Both the position numbers and the translations under genes were made by a program. The notes below the pieces were generated by a model. That model ran no database searches and was not told where the DNA came from. It was given only the letters and a program-made list of their open reading frames with translations. 64,000 nt of DNA. Origin: Cellulophaga baltica (lineage in GTDB: Bacteria; Bacteroidota; Bacteroidia; Flavobacteriales; Flavobacteriaceae). The stretch covers positions 1 through 64,000 of the forward strand of contig NZ_FNBD01000009.1 of assembly GCF_900102165.1 (NCBI RefSeq), in the 5' to 3' direction. This document shows, piece by piece, positions 1-9,257 of the stretch (its first letter is position 1; every line of letters begins with the position of its first letter).

Positions 1-849
<849 letters not shown>

Positions 850-877
850 TTAAAGCGAATAAACAGAAGACCATAGT

Positions 878-2899
878 TTGAGATCAATCAACACATATAA
901 GCTTGTATTCGCTATCCTTTTCGGATTGCTATGTTCTAATTGGGCAAGTGCCCAATTTTTACTACAAGCACCGAATAGTACAGATGAAAATAATTACAAA
1001 TGGTACAATGCCTCAGATACCAATACGGTTCTAGGTACAGATTTCTTCTATGAAGTAAATCAGCCAGGTGTATATTTTGCAACCTATGATGGAACTACTT
1101 GCGGTAAGAATGCCACAAGTTATTTTATCCTAACAGATTGCGAATCGCCTAATAACGAGGTAACATTAGATATTACAGCAAATGTCCCAGTGGGTGCAAA
1201 TATAAGCTGGTCTCCCGCATTAACAGGAGATCAAATAGCTCCTCAGATTACAGCTACTAAGGATGTTATCAGATATTTAGCGACCTTAGTAAAAGCAGGA
1301 AATGCTAAAAACCTTCCTTCTTTTACGGTAGTTTGTATGAGTCAGGCAGCTAATTTAGTAGATGATGTAGCCACCGTAGATGAAGACGACTCAGTGGTAA
1401 TTCCTATCCTTGATAATGATACAGAATTGCCAGTTGCAGGAACTTTAACAACATCCGATCCTGCAAATGGAACTATTGTTATAGATGATAATGGTACGCC
1501 TAATAATCCTTCAGATGATATACTAACTTATATTCCTACGCCAGATTTTAATGGTCAGGATACTTTTACGTATACCATTTGTAATACGTTTGGCGATTGT
1601 AGTACCGCTACGGTTACAGTAGAGGTACTGCCTATTGTAGACACCTTTGATGACGTGGTGACTACAGAAGAGAATATGCCTATTACCATAGATAATTGGA
1701 ATGCGAACGATAATGACGTACCAACAGCAGGTACGCTTACCGTAACTACACCTACCAATGGTTCTTTGGTTGTAGACGATAATGGTACGCCAAATGATCC
1801 TTCTGATGATGTGATCACTTATACACCAAATACCGATTTCTCAGGAACAGATACTTTTGAGTATACGGTTTGTGATACATTAGGGAATTGTAGTACCGCC
1901 ACCATTACTGTAATTACCACAGATCAAGTGGATTTAGACAGTGATGATGACGGAATTTTAGATGCTTGGGAAGACTTGAACACCGACAATGATAATGATC
2001 CGGCAACAAACCCAACAGATTCTGATAGTGATGGCATTGCAGATTATTTAGATATTGATAGTGATGATGATGGTATCCCAGATAATGTAGAAGCACAAAC
2101 TACATCAGATTATATAGCTCCTAGTGGAGAAGATACTAATAACAATGGCTTAGATGATGCCTATGAGCAAGATGGTAACTTAGGAATAATTCCAGTAAAC
2201 ACGGATTTTGAAGATTTACCAGATTATTTAGATGATGATAGTGATAATGACAATGTGCCAGATTATATAGAAGCACACGATCATGATCATGATGGTATTC
2301 CAGATGTGGTATTTATCGGTTCTGATAAAGATAATGATGGTCTAGATGATGGTTTTGAAGGCAATACAACCATAGATATTGACGTTAATGATGAAGTAGA
2401 TGATCCATTTACAGATTTACCAAATACGGATGAAGATGATGAGTCTGATTATAGAGATACCGATGATGACGATGATGGTATTTTTACAGCAGATGAAGAT
2501 TTAAATCTTGATGGAGATTATGCAAATGATGATACGGATGGTAACGGAATACCTAATTACTTAGATCTAGATTTAGAAGAATTCTCAACAGATGAAGAAG
2601 TAGAAGTATTCAATGTGGTGACGCCAAACGGAGATGGAGTACATGATTACTTGACCATCTCTGGCTTAGAAAATTTCCCAAACAATACCATCAAAATTTA
2701 CAACAGATGGGGTGTGTTAGTGTTTGTTACAAAAGCGTATAACACCCAAGGGAACATTTTTACAGGAAGTTCTAATGGCCGTGTTACAGTACAAAAAGAC
2801 AATATGTTGCCTGTAGGTACGTATTTCTATATTTTAGATTATGGAGATGCATCGGGCACTATGAAATCAAAATCAGGATATATTTATATAAACAGATAG
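878..2899 (+). CDS. T9SS type B sorted Ig-like/thrombospondin-3 repeat protein
   Basis: 673 residues from a TTG start; no ATG lies between the previous stop and the signal peptide. Residues 1-25 form a signal peptide ending ASA|Q. Two tandem Ig/cadherin-like modules (about 165-250 and 255-345) both carry DDNGTP, PSDD and an [16 protein letters not shown] ending. Residues about 350-580 are Asp-rich thrombospondin type 3 style calcium-binding repeats (DSDDDGI, DDDSDND). The last 90 residues form a gliding-motility-associated CHU_C domain ([15 protein letters not shown]), the sorting signal for type IX secretion of type B cargo. The product is therefore predicted to be exported and attached or secreted outside the outer membrane, stiffened by calcium. 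The PorP/SprF gene follows after one base, the usual cargo/partner arrangement. Confidence 0.9.
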   Translation: MRSINTYKLVFAILFGLLCSNWASAQFLLQAPNSTDENNYKWYNASDTNTVLGTDFFYEVNQPGVYFATYDGTTCGKNATSYFILTDCESPNNEVTLDITANVPVGANISWSPALTGDQIAPQITATKDVIRYLATLVKAGNAKNLPSFTVVCMSQAANLVDDVATVDEDDSVVIPILDNDTELPVAGTLTTSDPANGTIVIDDNGTPNNPSDDILTYIPTPDFNGQDTFTYTICNTFGDCSTATVTVEVLPIVDTFDDVVTTEENMPITIDNWNANDNDVPTAGTLTVTTPTNGSLVVDDNGTPNDPSDDVITYTPNTDFSGTDTFEYTVCDTLGNCSTATITVITTDQVDLDSDDDGILDAWEDLNTDNDNDPATNPTDSDSDGIADYLDIDSDDDGIPDNVEAQTTSDYIAPSGEDTNNNGLDDAYEQDGNLGIIPVNTDFEDLPDYLDDDSDNDNVPDYIEAHDHDHDGIPDVVFIGSDKDNDGLDDGFEGNTTIDIDVNDEVDDPFTDLPNTDEDDESDYRDTDDDDDGIFTADEDLNLDGDYANDDTDGNGIPNYLDLDLEEFSTDEEVEVFNVVTPNGDGVHDYLTISGLENFPNNTIKIYNRWGVLVFVTKAYNTQGNIFTGSSNGRVTVQKDNMLPVGTYFYILDYGDASGTMKSKSGYIYINR

Positions 2900-2900
2900 T

Positions 2901-3854
2901 ATGAAAACCTTACATCTTAATACCTCTTATTACAAATGGGTTTTTGGCATACTATGCTTAGTAGGCTTCTTACATACCACAAGTGTTACTGCGCAACAAG
3001 ATGCCCAGTACACGCAATACATGTATAATACAGTGAGCGTAAACCCTGGTTATGCGGGCTCAAGAGGGCACATGACCGTTGGTTTATTGCACAGGTCTCA
3101 ATGGTTAGGGTTAGATGGGGCGCCCACAACGCAAACATTCAATGTGCATTCTCCAATAGGGTATAGAGGAGTAGGTTTAGGTCTGTCTATCGTCAATGAT
3201 AAAATTGGGCCAACTTCTGAAACTAATTTTGATGTAGATTTCTCGTATACCATTCCCGTTTCTACAGAGGCAAAAATAAGTTTTGGATTAAAAGGAAGTA
3301 TCAATTTATTAGATATTAGATATTCTGAACTCAACCAGTATGCAGCTGATCAAACATTACAACAGGATATTAGTAACCGATTGTCTCCTAACATAGGCGC
3401 AGGGGTTTATTATCATACGGAAAAGTTTTATGCAGGATTGTCTGTGCCTCGTTTTTTAGAAACTTCGCATTTTGACGAATCTTCGCTATCCACTGCTAAG
3501 GAACAAATGAACTTTTATTTTATTACCGGTTACGTTTGGGAATTAAATCCTAGTTTAAAATTTAAACCAGCTTTATTAACCAAATTAGTACAAGGTGCGC
3601 CACTACAAGTAGATGCTTCTGCAAACTTTATGATTAATGATAAATTAATTTTAGGAGCTGCTTACCGTTGGAGTGCTGCCGTAAGTGGTATGGTTGGTTT
3701 TAACGTTTCAGAAGGGTTCTTAATTGGGATTGCTTATGATCGTGAGACTACAGATTTAGGAAACACAAGTTTCAATGATGGTTCTTTTGAAATTGTATTG
3801 CGATACGACTTCATTAAAACTAAGGGGAATTTAAAATCACCTCGTTTCTTCTAA
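2901..3854 (+). CDS. PorP/SprF family type IX secretion membrane protein
   Basis: 317 residues with a signal peptide (about 1-31, ending VTA|QQ) and the family start QQDAQYTQYMYN, NPGYAGSRG, then amphipathic beta strands typical of an outer-membrane barrel. PorP/SprF proteins work with the type IX secretion system and are often paired with CHU_C cargo to hold or deliver it. The gene starts one base after the cargo stop, so the two are surely co-transcribed. Genomes of this family carry many PorP/SprF paralogues, so this one is probably dedicated to the upstream protein and is not the core component. Confidence 0.92.
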   Translation: MKTLHLNTSYYKWVFGILCLVGFLHTTSVTAQQDAQYTQYMYNTVSVNPGYAGSRGHMTVGLLHRSQWLGLDGAPTTQTFNVHSPIGYRGVGLGLSIVNDKIGPTSETNFDVDFSYTIPVSTEAKISFGLKGSINLLDIRYSELNQYAADQTLQQDISNRLSPNIGAGVYYHTEKFYAGLSVPRFLETSHFDESSLSTAKEQMNFYFITGYVWELNPSLKFKPALLTKLVQGAPLQVDASANFMINDKLILGAAYRWSAAVSGMVGFNVSEGFLIGIAYDRETTDLGNTSFNDGSFEIVLRYDFIKTKGNLKSPRFF

Positions 3855-3941
3855 ATTTTTTTAAGGCGCATTAATGTCATTCTTTTAGTTACAATCTTCT
3901 TATTTATTTTTTCTTAAACTTTTTATATCCTATAAAGATGT

Positions 3942-3949
3942 TATTTTTG
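3942..3949 (+). promoter_or_regulatory. Bacteroidota -7 box before idi
   Basis: TATTTTTG fits TAnnTTTG and lies about 46 bases before the idi start. It is the only good box in the gap after the PorP/SprF gene. No clear -33 TTTG was found at the expected spacing. Confidence 0.45.
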
Positions 3950-3995
3950 TAAGGATGGCGTACGTCATTATTGCTAAGATTAAAAAAAAAGAAAA

Positions 3996-4529
3996 TTGAA
4001 AGAAGAACACGTAATCCTTGTAAATCAATCTGATGAACAAATAGGAACCATGCCCAAAATGGAGGCACATGAAAAAGCGGTGTTACACCGTGCCTTTTCT
4101 GTGTTTATCATGAATAAGAAGGGCGAAACTATGTTGCAGCAACGTGCAGCACATAAGTACCATTCACCGCTACTCTGGACAAATACCTGTTGTAGTCATC
4201 AGCGCGTTGGAGAAACTAATATTCAAGCAGGAAAAAGAAGACTGCAAGAAGAAATGGGTTTTCAAGCAGAACTAAAAGAACTATTCTCATTCATATACAA
4301 AGCTCCCTTTGATAATGGGTTAACAGAACATGAACTTGATCATGTAATGGTGGGGTATTCTGATCATCCCCCAGAAATTAATCCAGAAGAAGTAGCAGAC
4401 TGGAAATGGATGCTGCCGGAAGATGTCAAGAATGATATTGCTGCAAATCCGGACCACTACACCGCTTGGTTTAAGATTATATTTGAAAAATTCTACAGTT
4501 TCATCACGCAACATAAATTTGAATCATGA
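3996..4529 (+). CDS. idi: isopentenyl-diphosphate delta-isomerase, type 1
   Basis: Interconverts isopentenyl and dimethylallyl diphosphate, the starting pair for isoprenoids, including the carotenoids made by the operon at 60-63 kb. 177 residues, the usual length of type I enzymes. The Nudix-fold signature is visible: catalytic Cys65 in WTNTCCSH, metal-ligand histidines around it, and GKRRLQEEMG at residues 79-88. The start is TTG at 3996; no upstream ATG is in frame. The stop overlaps the next gene's start by four bases (ATGA), indicating translational coupling. Confidence 0.95.
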   Translation: MKEEHVILVNQSDEQIGTMPKMEAHEKAVLHRAFSVFIMNKKGETMLQQRAAHKYHSPLLWTNTCCSHQRVGETNIQAGKRRLQEEMGFQAELKELFSFIYKAPFDNGLTEHELDHVMVGYSDHPPEINPEEVADWKWMLPEDVKNDIAANPDHYTAWFKIIFEKFYSFITQHKFES

Positions 4530-4942
4530 AAGTAAAAGTAAGTAGAAAGGCACATTTTAACGCTGCTCACCGTTTGTACAATCCTGATTGGAGTTTTGAA
4601 AAAAATGATGCCATCTTTGGACTTTGTAATAATCCCAATTTTCACGGTCATAATTATGAGCTTATTGTGAGTATTACGGGTAAAATAGATCCTGAAACGG
4701 GGTTTGTTATTGATGTGAAGATTTTAAAAGATTTGATTAAAAGCGAAATCGAGAATGCTTTTGATCATAAAAACCTTAATGTAGAGGTTCCTGAATTTAA
4801 AAATTTAAACCCTACCGCAGAAAATATAGCGGTGGTAATTTATGATAAATTAAGACCGCACTTTGAAAGTGACAAAGATTTGGAGGTAATTTTGTATGAG
4901 ACTCCAAGAAATTTTGTTACTTACACTGGTAATAATGAATAA
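4526..4942 (+). CDS. 6-pyruvoyl tetrahydropterin synthase/QueD family protein
   Basis: 138 residues. Zinc ligands His15, His40 and His42 (HGHNYE) and the catalytic Cys34 (FGLCNNP) are present, together with a C-terminal Glu in LYETP. The family converts dihydroneopterin triphosphate either to 6-carboxytetrahydropterin (QueD, queuosine route) or to 6-pyruvoyl tetrahydropterin. The sequence alone does not let me choose firmly. The gene is translationally coupled to idi and followed by manA, neither of which points to queuosine. Confidence 0.88.
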   Translation: MKVKVSRKAHFNAAHRLYNPDWSFEKNDAIFGLCNNPNFHGHNYELIVSITGKIDPETGFVIDVKILKDLIKSEIENAFDHKNLNVEVPEFKNLNPTAENIAVVIYDKLRPHFESDKDLEVILYETPRNFVTYTGNNE

Positions 4943-4971
4943 CTAAAACAGAACAAGTTAAATTTGAAATC

Positions 4972-5940
4972 ATGAATTTATATCCTTTAAAATTTAATCC
5001 AATCTTAAAAGAACGTCTGTGGGGCGGAACCAAATTAGGTGACATTTTTGGTAAACCTATTGAAAATGATATTACCGGTGAAAGCTGGGAATTATCTACT
5101 GTTAAAGGAGATATATCTGTGGTTGCAAATGGAGATTTGTCAGGAACGTCACTCCAAGATTTAATAGATACTAACGCAGAGGAAGTTTTAGGCGCGAGTG
5201 TAGTGTCGCGCTTTGGAAAAGAATTTCCGATATTAATTAAGTTCATTGACGCTAAACAAGATTTGTCTATTCAATTGCACCCTAATGATGAGCTTGCTAA
5301 AAAGCGTCATAATTCTTTCGGAAAGACAGAAATGTGGTATATCATGGATGCTGATGAAGGAGCAGATTTAATTGTTGGCTTCAATAAAGATGTGACTAAA
5401 GAAGAATATCAGAAAAGCATAGAAGATGATAAACTTCTAGATTTATTAAACTACGAGAAAGTAAAAGAAGGCGATACATTTTTTATCAATACGGGAAAAA
5501 TACATGCAATAGGCGCAGGAGTAGTGCTTGCTGAAATTCAGCAAACATCTGATGTTACCTACCGTGTATTTGATTTTAATAGAAAAGATAAAGAGGGTAA
5601 TTTACGTGAATTACATACAGAAATGGCACTCGATGCTATGGATTATACAAAGAAAGACGATTTTAAAGTAGCGTATGATACTACTACAGATACCGTAAAT
5701 GAGATGGTAGACTGTCCGTATTTCAAGACAAATTACATTAAACTTACGAAAGATTTAACACAAGATATTTCTAAAAGAGATTCTTTTACAATTTTTATGT
5801 GTGTGTCTGGTGCCGCAACGGTAGTGAATGAATTTGGAGAAGCTAGCATTAAAAAAGGGGAAACTGTTTTGGTTTCTGCTAATTCCAAATCAATCGAATT
5901 AAAATCTAATGGGGCTACTCTTTTAGAGGTTACGATATAA
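4972..5940 (+). CDS. manA: mannose-6-phosphate isomerase, class I
   Basis: Interconverts mannose-6-phosphate and fructose-6-phosphate, linking glycolysis to GDP-mannose and cell-surface sugars. 322 residues, the short form common in Firmicutes and Bacteroidota. The zinc-binding residues Gln101 and His103 (IQLHPND), Glu120 (KTEMWY) and His178 (GKIHAIGAG) can be read. A small C-terminal cupin-like domain follows (CVSGAATVVNEFGE, KKGETVLV). It lies 29 bases after the PTPS-family gene on the same strand, so it is probably in the idi operon. Confidence 0.93.
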   Translation: MNLYPLKFNPILKERLWGGTKLGDIFGKPIENDITGESWELSTVKGDISVVANGDLSGTSLQDLIDTNAEEVLGASVVSRFGKEFPILIKFIDAKQDLSIQLHPNDELAKKRHNSFGKTEMWYIMDADEGADLIVGFNKDVTKEEYQKSIEDDKLLDLLNYEKVKEGDTFFINTGKIHAIGAGVVLAEIQQTSDVTYRVFDFNRKDKEGNLRELHTEMALDAMDYTKKDDFKVAYDTTTDTVNEMVDCPYFKTNYIKLTKDLTQDISKRDSFTIFMCVSGAATVVNEFGEASIKKGETVLVSANSKSIELKSNGATLLEVTI

Positions 5941-5976
5941 AAGTGCTTTAATGTGCTGATATACTTGTAAAAAGAT

Positions 5977-5984
5977 TACTTTTG
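5977..5984 (+). promoter_or_regulatory. -7 box deciding the start of the next gene
   Basis: TACTTTTG fits TAnnTTTG. It overlaps a possible TTG start at 5982, so that TTG would lie upstream of the transcript start. The ATG at 6006 is therefore the better start. Confidence 0.5.
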
Positions 5985-6005
5985 CAAAAAATAAAATTTA
6001 GTAAA

Positions 6006-6275
6006 ATGGCAAGTATACAAGATTTAAAGAAAGATATTAATTACGTTCTAGGAGATATTATAGAAGCAGTATATTTCTGGGAAGCTTCAAACGGCAAAAA
6101 AAGTTCTAAAGAAGGTTCTGAACTTATTGATGAAGCAATTAATGTTTTTGATGAATTAATCGCTAAAGTAAATAATAAAAACGTAGAAAGCAGAAGCAAG
6201 CACTTGAATGGTGTTAAATCTGAATTAGAAGAAAAAGCTACTGTTTTAGTTGAAAAACTTAATAAATTAGGTTAA
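6006..6275 (+). CDS. small helical conserved protein, function unknown
   Basis: 89 residues from the ATG at 6006. The product is almost entirely helical and charged, with no cysteine, signal peptide or membrane segment: a cytosolic helical-bundle protein (AVYFWEASNG near residue 25, many Glu/Lys). I do not recognise a named domain. It has its own -7 box and a strong terminator, so it is an independent, probably well-expressed, single-gene unit. Confidence 0.75.
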   Translation: MASIQDLKKDINYVLGDIIEAVYFWEASNGKKSSKEGSELIDEAINVFDELIAKVNNKNVESRSKHLNGVKSELEEKATVLVEKLNKLG

Positions 6276-6300
6276 GAATTACTTAGCTTCAATAAAAAAA

Positions 6301-6326
6301 CCATCCAAGTAATTGGATGGTTTTTT
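6301..6326 (+). terminator. Rho-independent terminator
   Basis: CCATCC-AAGTAATT-GGATGG followed by six T. An A run before the stem makes it usable from both sides, so it may also end the leftward DUF4369 gene that stops at 6348. Confidence 0.8.
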
Positions 6327-6347
6327 GTTTTATAGCGGGATAAGAAT

Positions 6348-7055
6348 TTATTCTTCTTTCTTCTTATCCTCTAAATATTTTTTAAGTTGTTTTCCGTATT
6401 TAGAAGCAGCAACCTCAGGGGTAAGCATTTTATGAATAGAATCTAAATACTTCATATTAGCGTCTGCCACCTCATTAATTGCAATGTAAGGGGCAATGTA
6501 AGAATCTTTGTTATTCAGTGCAAAATTCAACGCGTAGGCATAGCTGCGGTAAATATTTTTATCAGATAATTTAATCAGAGAATCTAAAGCTAAAGAATCT
6601 TTATTTACTTTGGGATCAAAACGCATCTGTAAAATTTCTAGATTCTTAGCGTTATATCTTGACATTCCTTTTTTATACTCTTCTAATTTCTCATTAGTCT
6701 TAGAACCTGTAATTTTTGCAGAGGTATCAAAAGTATCCCAAGCAGTATCTACGGTAATGATACCTGGTTCTCCAAAGAAGGTAATTCTATCATTTATATC
6801 ATTATGATCATTTTTCACTAAATACAGATAATAAATATCTGGATTTTCAATAGGCGATTCAAAACTGAAATCTCCATTTCCTTTTATTTCTAAGGAATCA
6901 AGGTTTACTAAAACCGTATCCTGTAATTGTTGAAGGTAAAGTGTTCCTTTTTTTAAACCTTTAATAGATCCGTTTACGGTCATTGAATTTTTAGAATCTC
7001 CTGAACAGGAAATCAAGAAAAGTCCAACTAAGGACAGTAAGAAAATGTTCTTCAT
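6348..7055 (-). CDS. DUF4369 domain lipoprotein
   Basis: 235 residues from the ATG at 7055; a TTG 21 bases upstream would put extra residues before the signal peptide. Lipoprotein signal peptide with lipobox FLISC. The following domain (VNGSIKGLKKGTLYLQQLQD, then alternating strands) is the DUF4369 fold. In Bacteroidota this often precedes a TlpA-like thioredoxin domain, but that domain is absent here, so this is a stand-alone version. It ends in a Lys/Glu tail. Expected to be anchored in the envelope; its molecular role is unknown. Confidence 0.82.
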   Translation of the reverse strand: MKNIFLLSLVGLFLISCSGDSKNSMTVNGSIKGLKKGTLYLQQLQDTVLVNLDSLEIKGNGDFSFESPIENPDIYYLYLVKNDHNDINDRITFFGEPGIITVDTAWDTFDTSAKITGSKTNEKLEEYKKGMSRYNAKNLEILQMRFDPKVNKDSLALDSLIKLSDKNIYRSYAYALNFALNNKDSYIAPYIAINEVADANMKYLDSIHKMLTPEVAASKYGKQLKKYLEDKKKEE

Positions 7056-7142
7056 GGTATTAATTTTGGTGGGCAAATATCACTATTTTTTTATTTCAAT
7101 TCGATATAAATACACGTGTACATGAATTATTTATACACAATA

Positions 7143-8405
7143 TTACATTTTGGAAGCTATTTCCATAAGATAAGCACAAAGTAACGCTCCTCCTGTACCG
7201 ACTACATAGCCAAATACGGCCAACAAAACACCTACAGAGGTCAATGAGGAATGAAATTCTGCAGCAACAACAGGGGCAGATGCTGCGCCACCCACATTTG
7301 CTTGGCTTCCTACCGCCAAGAAAAAGTAAGGGGCTTTGATGAGTTTGGCTACTAAAATAAGTAACAAGGCATGTATAGAAATCCATATAAAACCAACAAC
7401 TAACAATCCTGGATTTTCTAATATTTTAGTGAGATCCATTTTCATACCAATAGTTGCCACTAGAATATAAATAAAAATACTACCTATTTTACTAGCGCCT
7501 GCGCCTTCATAATTTTTTGCTTTCGTAAAAGATAATATGATACCACATGCAGTGGCAATCACCACCATCCAAAAGAAATTAGAGCCTAAGAATGATAAGA
7601 AATTACTAGGGTCTGCTACAGCACTACTATTCTTCGTAAGGTATTCACTGATGGCATCACCAAAAAAGTGTGATATTCCTACGGCTGTAAAGGCAAAGCA
7701 CAGCATCAGCATATAATCTTGCAATGTTGGCACTCGTGTTATTTTTGCAGAAAAAGCACTTACTTTTAGTTTTAAAGTTTCTATCGCAGTGGTATCTGCT
7801 TGTAACCATTTATCTATAGCTTTTGTTTTTCCTACTCCAAATAGTATAACAGCCATCCAAACGTTAGCCACAACAATATCTACCAATACCATTTTGCCAT
7901 ATTCATCAGGATTGTATTTGAAAATCTCTAACATGGCTGCTTGGTTTGCACCGCCACCTATCCAACTACCGGCAATGGTAGAAAGGCCTCTCCAAATAGC
8001 ATCAAAATCATTGCCGCCTACTGTTTCTGGAGAAAATATAGAAACCAACAATATGGCTATAGGTCCGCCTATAATAATTCCTACTGACCCTGTTAAAAAC
8101 ATTATCAATGCTTTTGATCCTAAATTAGAAATTGCTTTAAGGTCTATGCTTAAAGTCATTAATACTAAAGCAGCTGGCAGGAGATACCTGCTAGCCATAA
8201 AATAAAGCTGAGATAGGTCATCTGAAATAATACGACAACTTGCTAAAACAGCAGGTAGTAAGTAACACATGAGTACAGCAGGGACAATACTATAAAATTT
8301 ACGCCAAAAACCTGTAGTGATGGAGGAGGTGTAAAAAATAAACCCTAGACAAAGTGCTAATAATCCAAAAACAACCGCATCATTTGTAATTAAAACTTCA
8401 TTCAT
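7143..8405 (-). CDS. DUF819 family multi-pass membrane protein
   Basis: 420 residues with about 10-11 hydrophobic segments. Gly-rich motifs GSWIGGGANQAAM and GSQANVGGAASAPVVAA are the two inverted-repeat halves of a transporter-like fold seen in DUF819 proteins. The substrate is not known to me. It follows a HAD phosphatase gene by 38 bases on the same strand, with a DUF5916 barrel gene upstream, so the three may form one unit. Confidence 0.85.
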   Translation of the reverse strand: MNEVLITNDAVVFGLLALCLGFIFYTSSITTGFWRKFYSIVPAVLMCYLLPAVLASCRIISDDLSQLYFMASRYLLPAALVLMTLSIDLKAISNLGSKALIMFLTGSVGIIIGGPIAILLVSIFSPETVGGNDFDAIWRGLSTIAGSWIGGGANQAAMLEIFKYNPDEYGKMVLVDIVVANVWMAVILFGVGKTKAIDKWLQADTTAIETLKLKVSAFSAKITRVPTLQDYMLMLCFAFTAVGISHFFGDAISEYLTKNSSAVADPSNFLSFLGSNFFWMVVIATACGIILSFTKAKNYEGAGASKIGSIFIYILVATIGMKMDLTKILENPGLLVVGFIWISIHALLLILVAKLIKAPYFFLAVGSQANVGGAASAPVVAAEFHSSLTSVGVLLAVFGYVVGTGGALLCAYLMEIASKM

Positions 8406-8443
8406 ACATATAAAATATCAAGGATGATTTTTTTCAAATATAA

Positions 8444-9247
8444 TTAATCTCTAAGATGTTCTTGGATAAATTTGGCCACGCCATGTGCTGTATTTTCTTC
8501 GGCAATATAATTAGCAATTGCTTTTACTTCTGTTCTAGCATTGCCTACCGCAACACCACACCCAACATGTTCTAGCATTTCTATATCATTGTAGTTATCA
8601 CCAAAAGCTATGACATCTGCTAGCGCTTCTTCTGTTTGTAATAATTTCTGTATGGCCGAAAGCTTAGTGACACTTTTTGGTGCTATTTCAATTAATGTAT
8701 CGTTAGAACGGTAAATAGCAATAGCATCATGGTTTTTTTGTAACTCTGGGAAAATAGCATCGCATGATGCCTTTGTTCCCATAAGCATCACTTTATGCGC
8801 TCCTTCTATTTTTCTAGAGCGCCAATCTTGAAATGTAGCTGGTGTTGGCCTAAAATCTGGTGTTGCCTTGGTGTACTTAATCTCTTTTTCAACACGCTCA
8901 GACGTTTCCTCAACATACCACTCATCGGCATAATACAGTCCTAATTTAATTCCGTGATCTTCGGTAAGGCTATAAATAGATTTTAAAACTCGAAGGGGGA
9001 TAGCAACAGAATCTAAAATTGCATTTCCATGAAGGATCAATGCACCATTGTAGCAAACAATAGGTTCATTTTCTATCCCTAGGTCTTTTTGTAAATAGGT
9101 CATAGCCTTAGGCATTCTAGCTGATACTAAATACACCTTTACGGAATTGTTGATTCTTTTAATTTCTGATATGGTGAGTTCGGAAACATCACTCTTTGTA
9201 GAAAGCAGGGTTCCATCTAAATCGGAACAAAGTATTTTATACCTCAA
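8444..9247 (-). CDS. Cof-type HAD-IIB family hydrolase
   Basis: 267 residues. HAD motif I is CSDLDGTLL (nucleophile Asp9, acid Asp11), motif II is in VYLVSARMPK, and motif IV is AFGDNYNDIEML. The cap between them is of the C2B type. Such enzymes dephosphorylate sugar phosphates or flavin and pyridoxal phosphates; the substrate cannot be read from the sequence. The start is TTG, 10 bases after the stop of the DUF5916 gene, and no in-frame ATG lies nearer, so coupling is likely. Confidence 0.88.
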   Translation of the reverse strand: MRYKILCSDLDGTLLSTKSDVSELTISEIKRINNSVKVYLVSARMPKAMTYLQKDLGIENEPIVCYNGALILHGNAILDSVAIPLRVLKSIYSLTEDHGIKLGLYYADEWYVEETSERVEKEIKYTKATPDFRPTPATFQDWRSRKIEGAHKVMLMGTKASCDAIFPELQKNHDAIAIYRSNDTLIEIAPKSVTKLSAIQKLLQTEEALADVIAFGDNYNDIEMLEHVGCGVAVGNARTEVKAIANYIAEENTAHGVAKFIQEHLRD

Positions 9248-9257
9248 TATTATTTTT

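Noticed and set aside
5982-6005. TTG start adding eight residues to the small helical protein
   Set aside because: The codon overlaps the TAnnTTTG promoter box, so it would not be transcribed.
7096-7386. Cys-rich 96-codon frame overlapping the DUF819 gene
   Set aside because: The Cys-rich composition comes from Gly/Ala codons of the real gene read out of frame.
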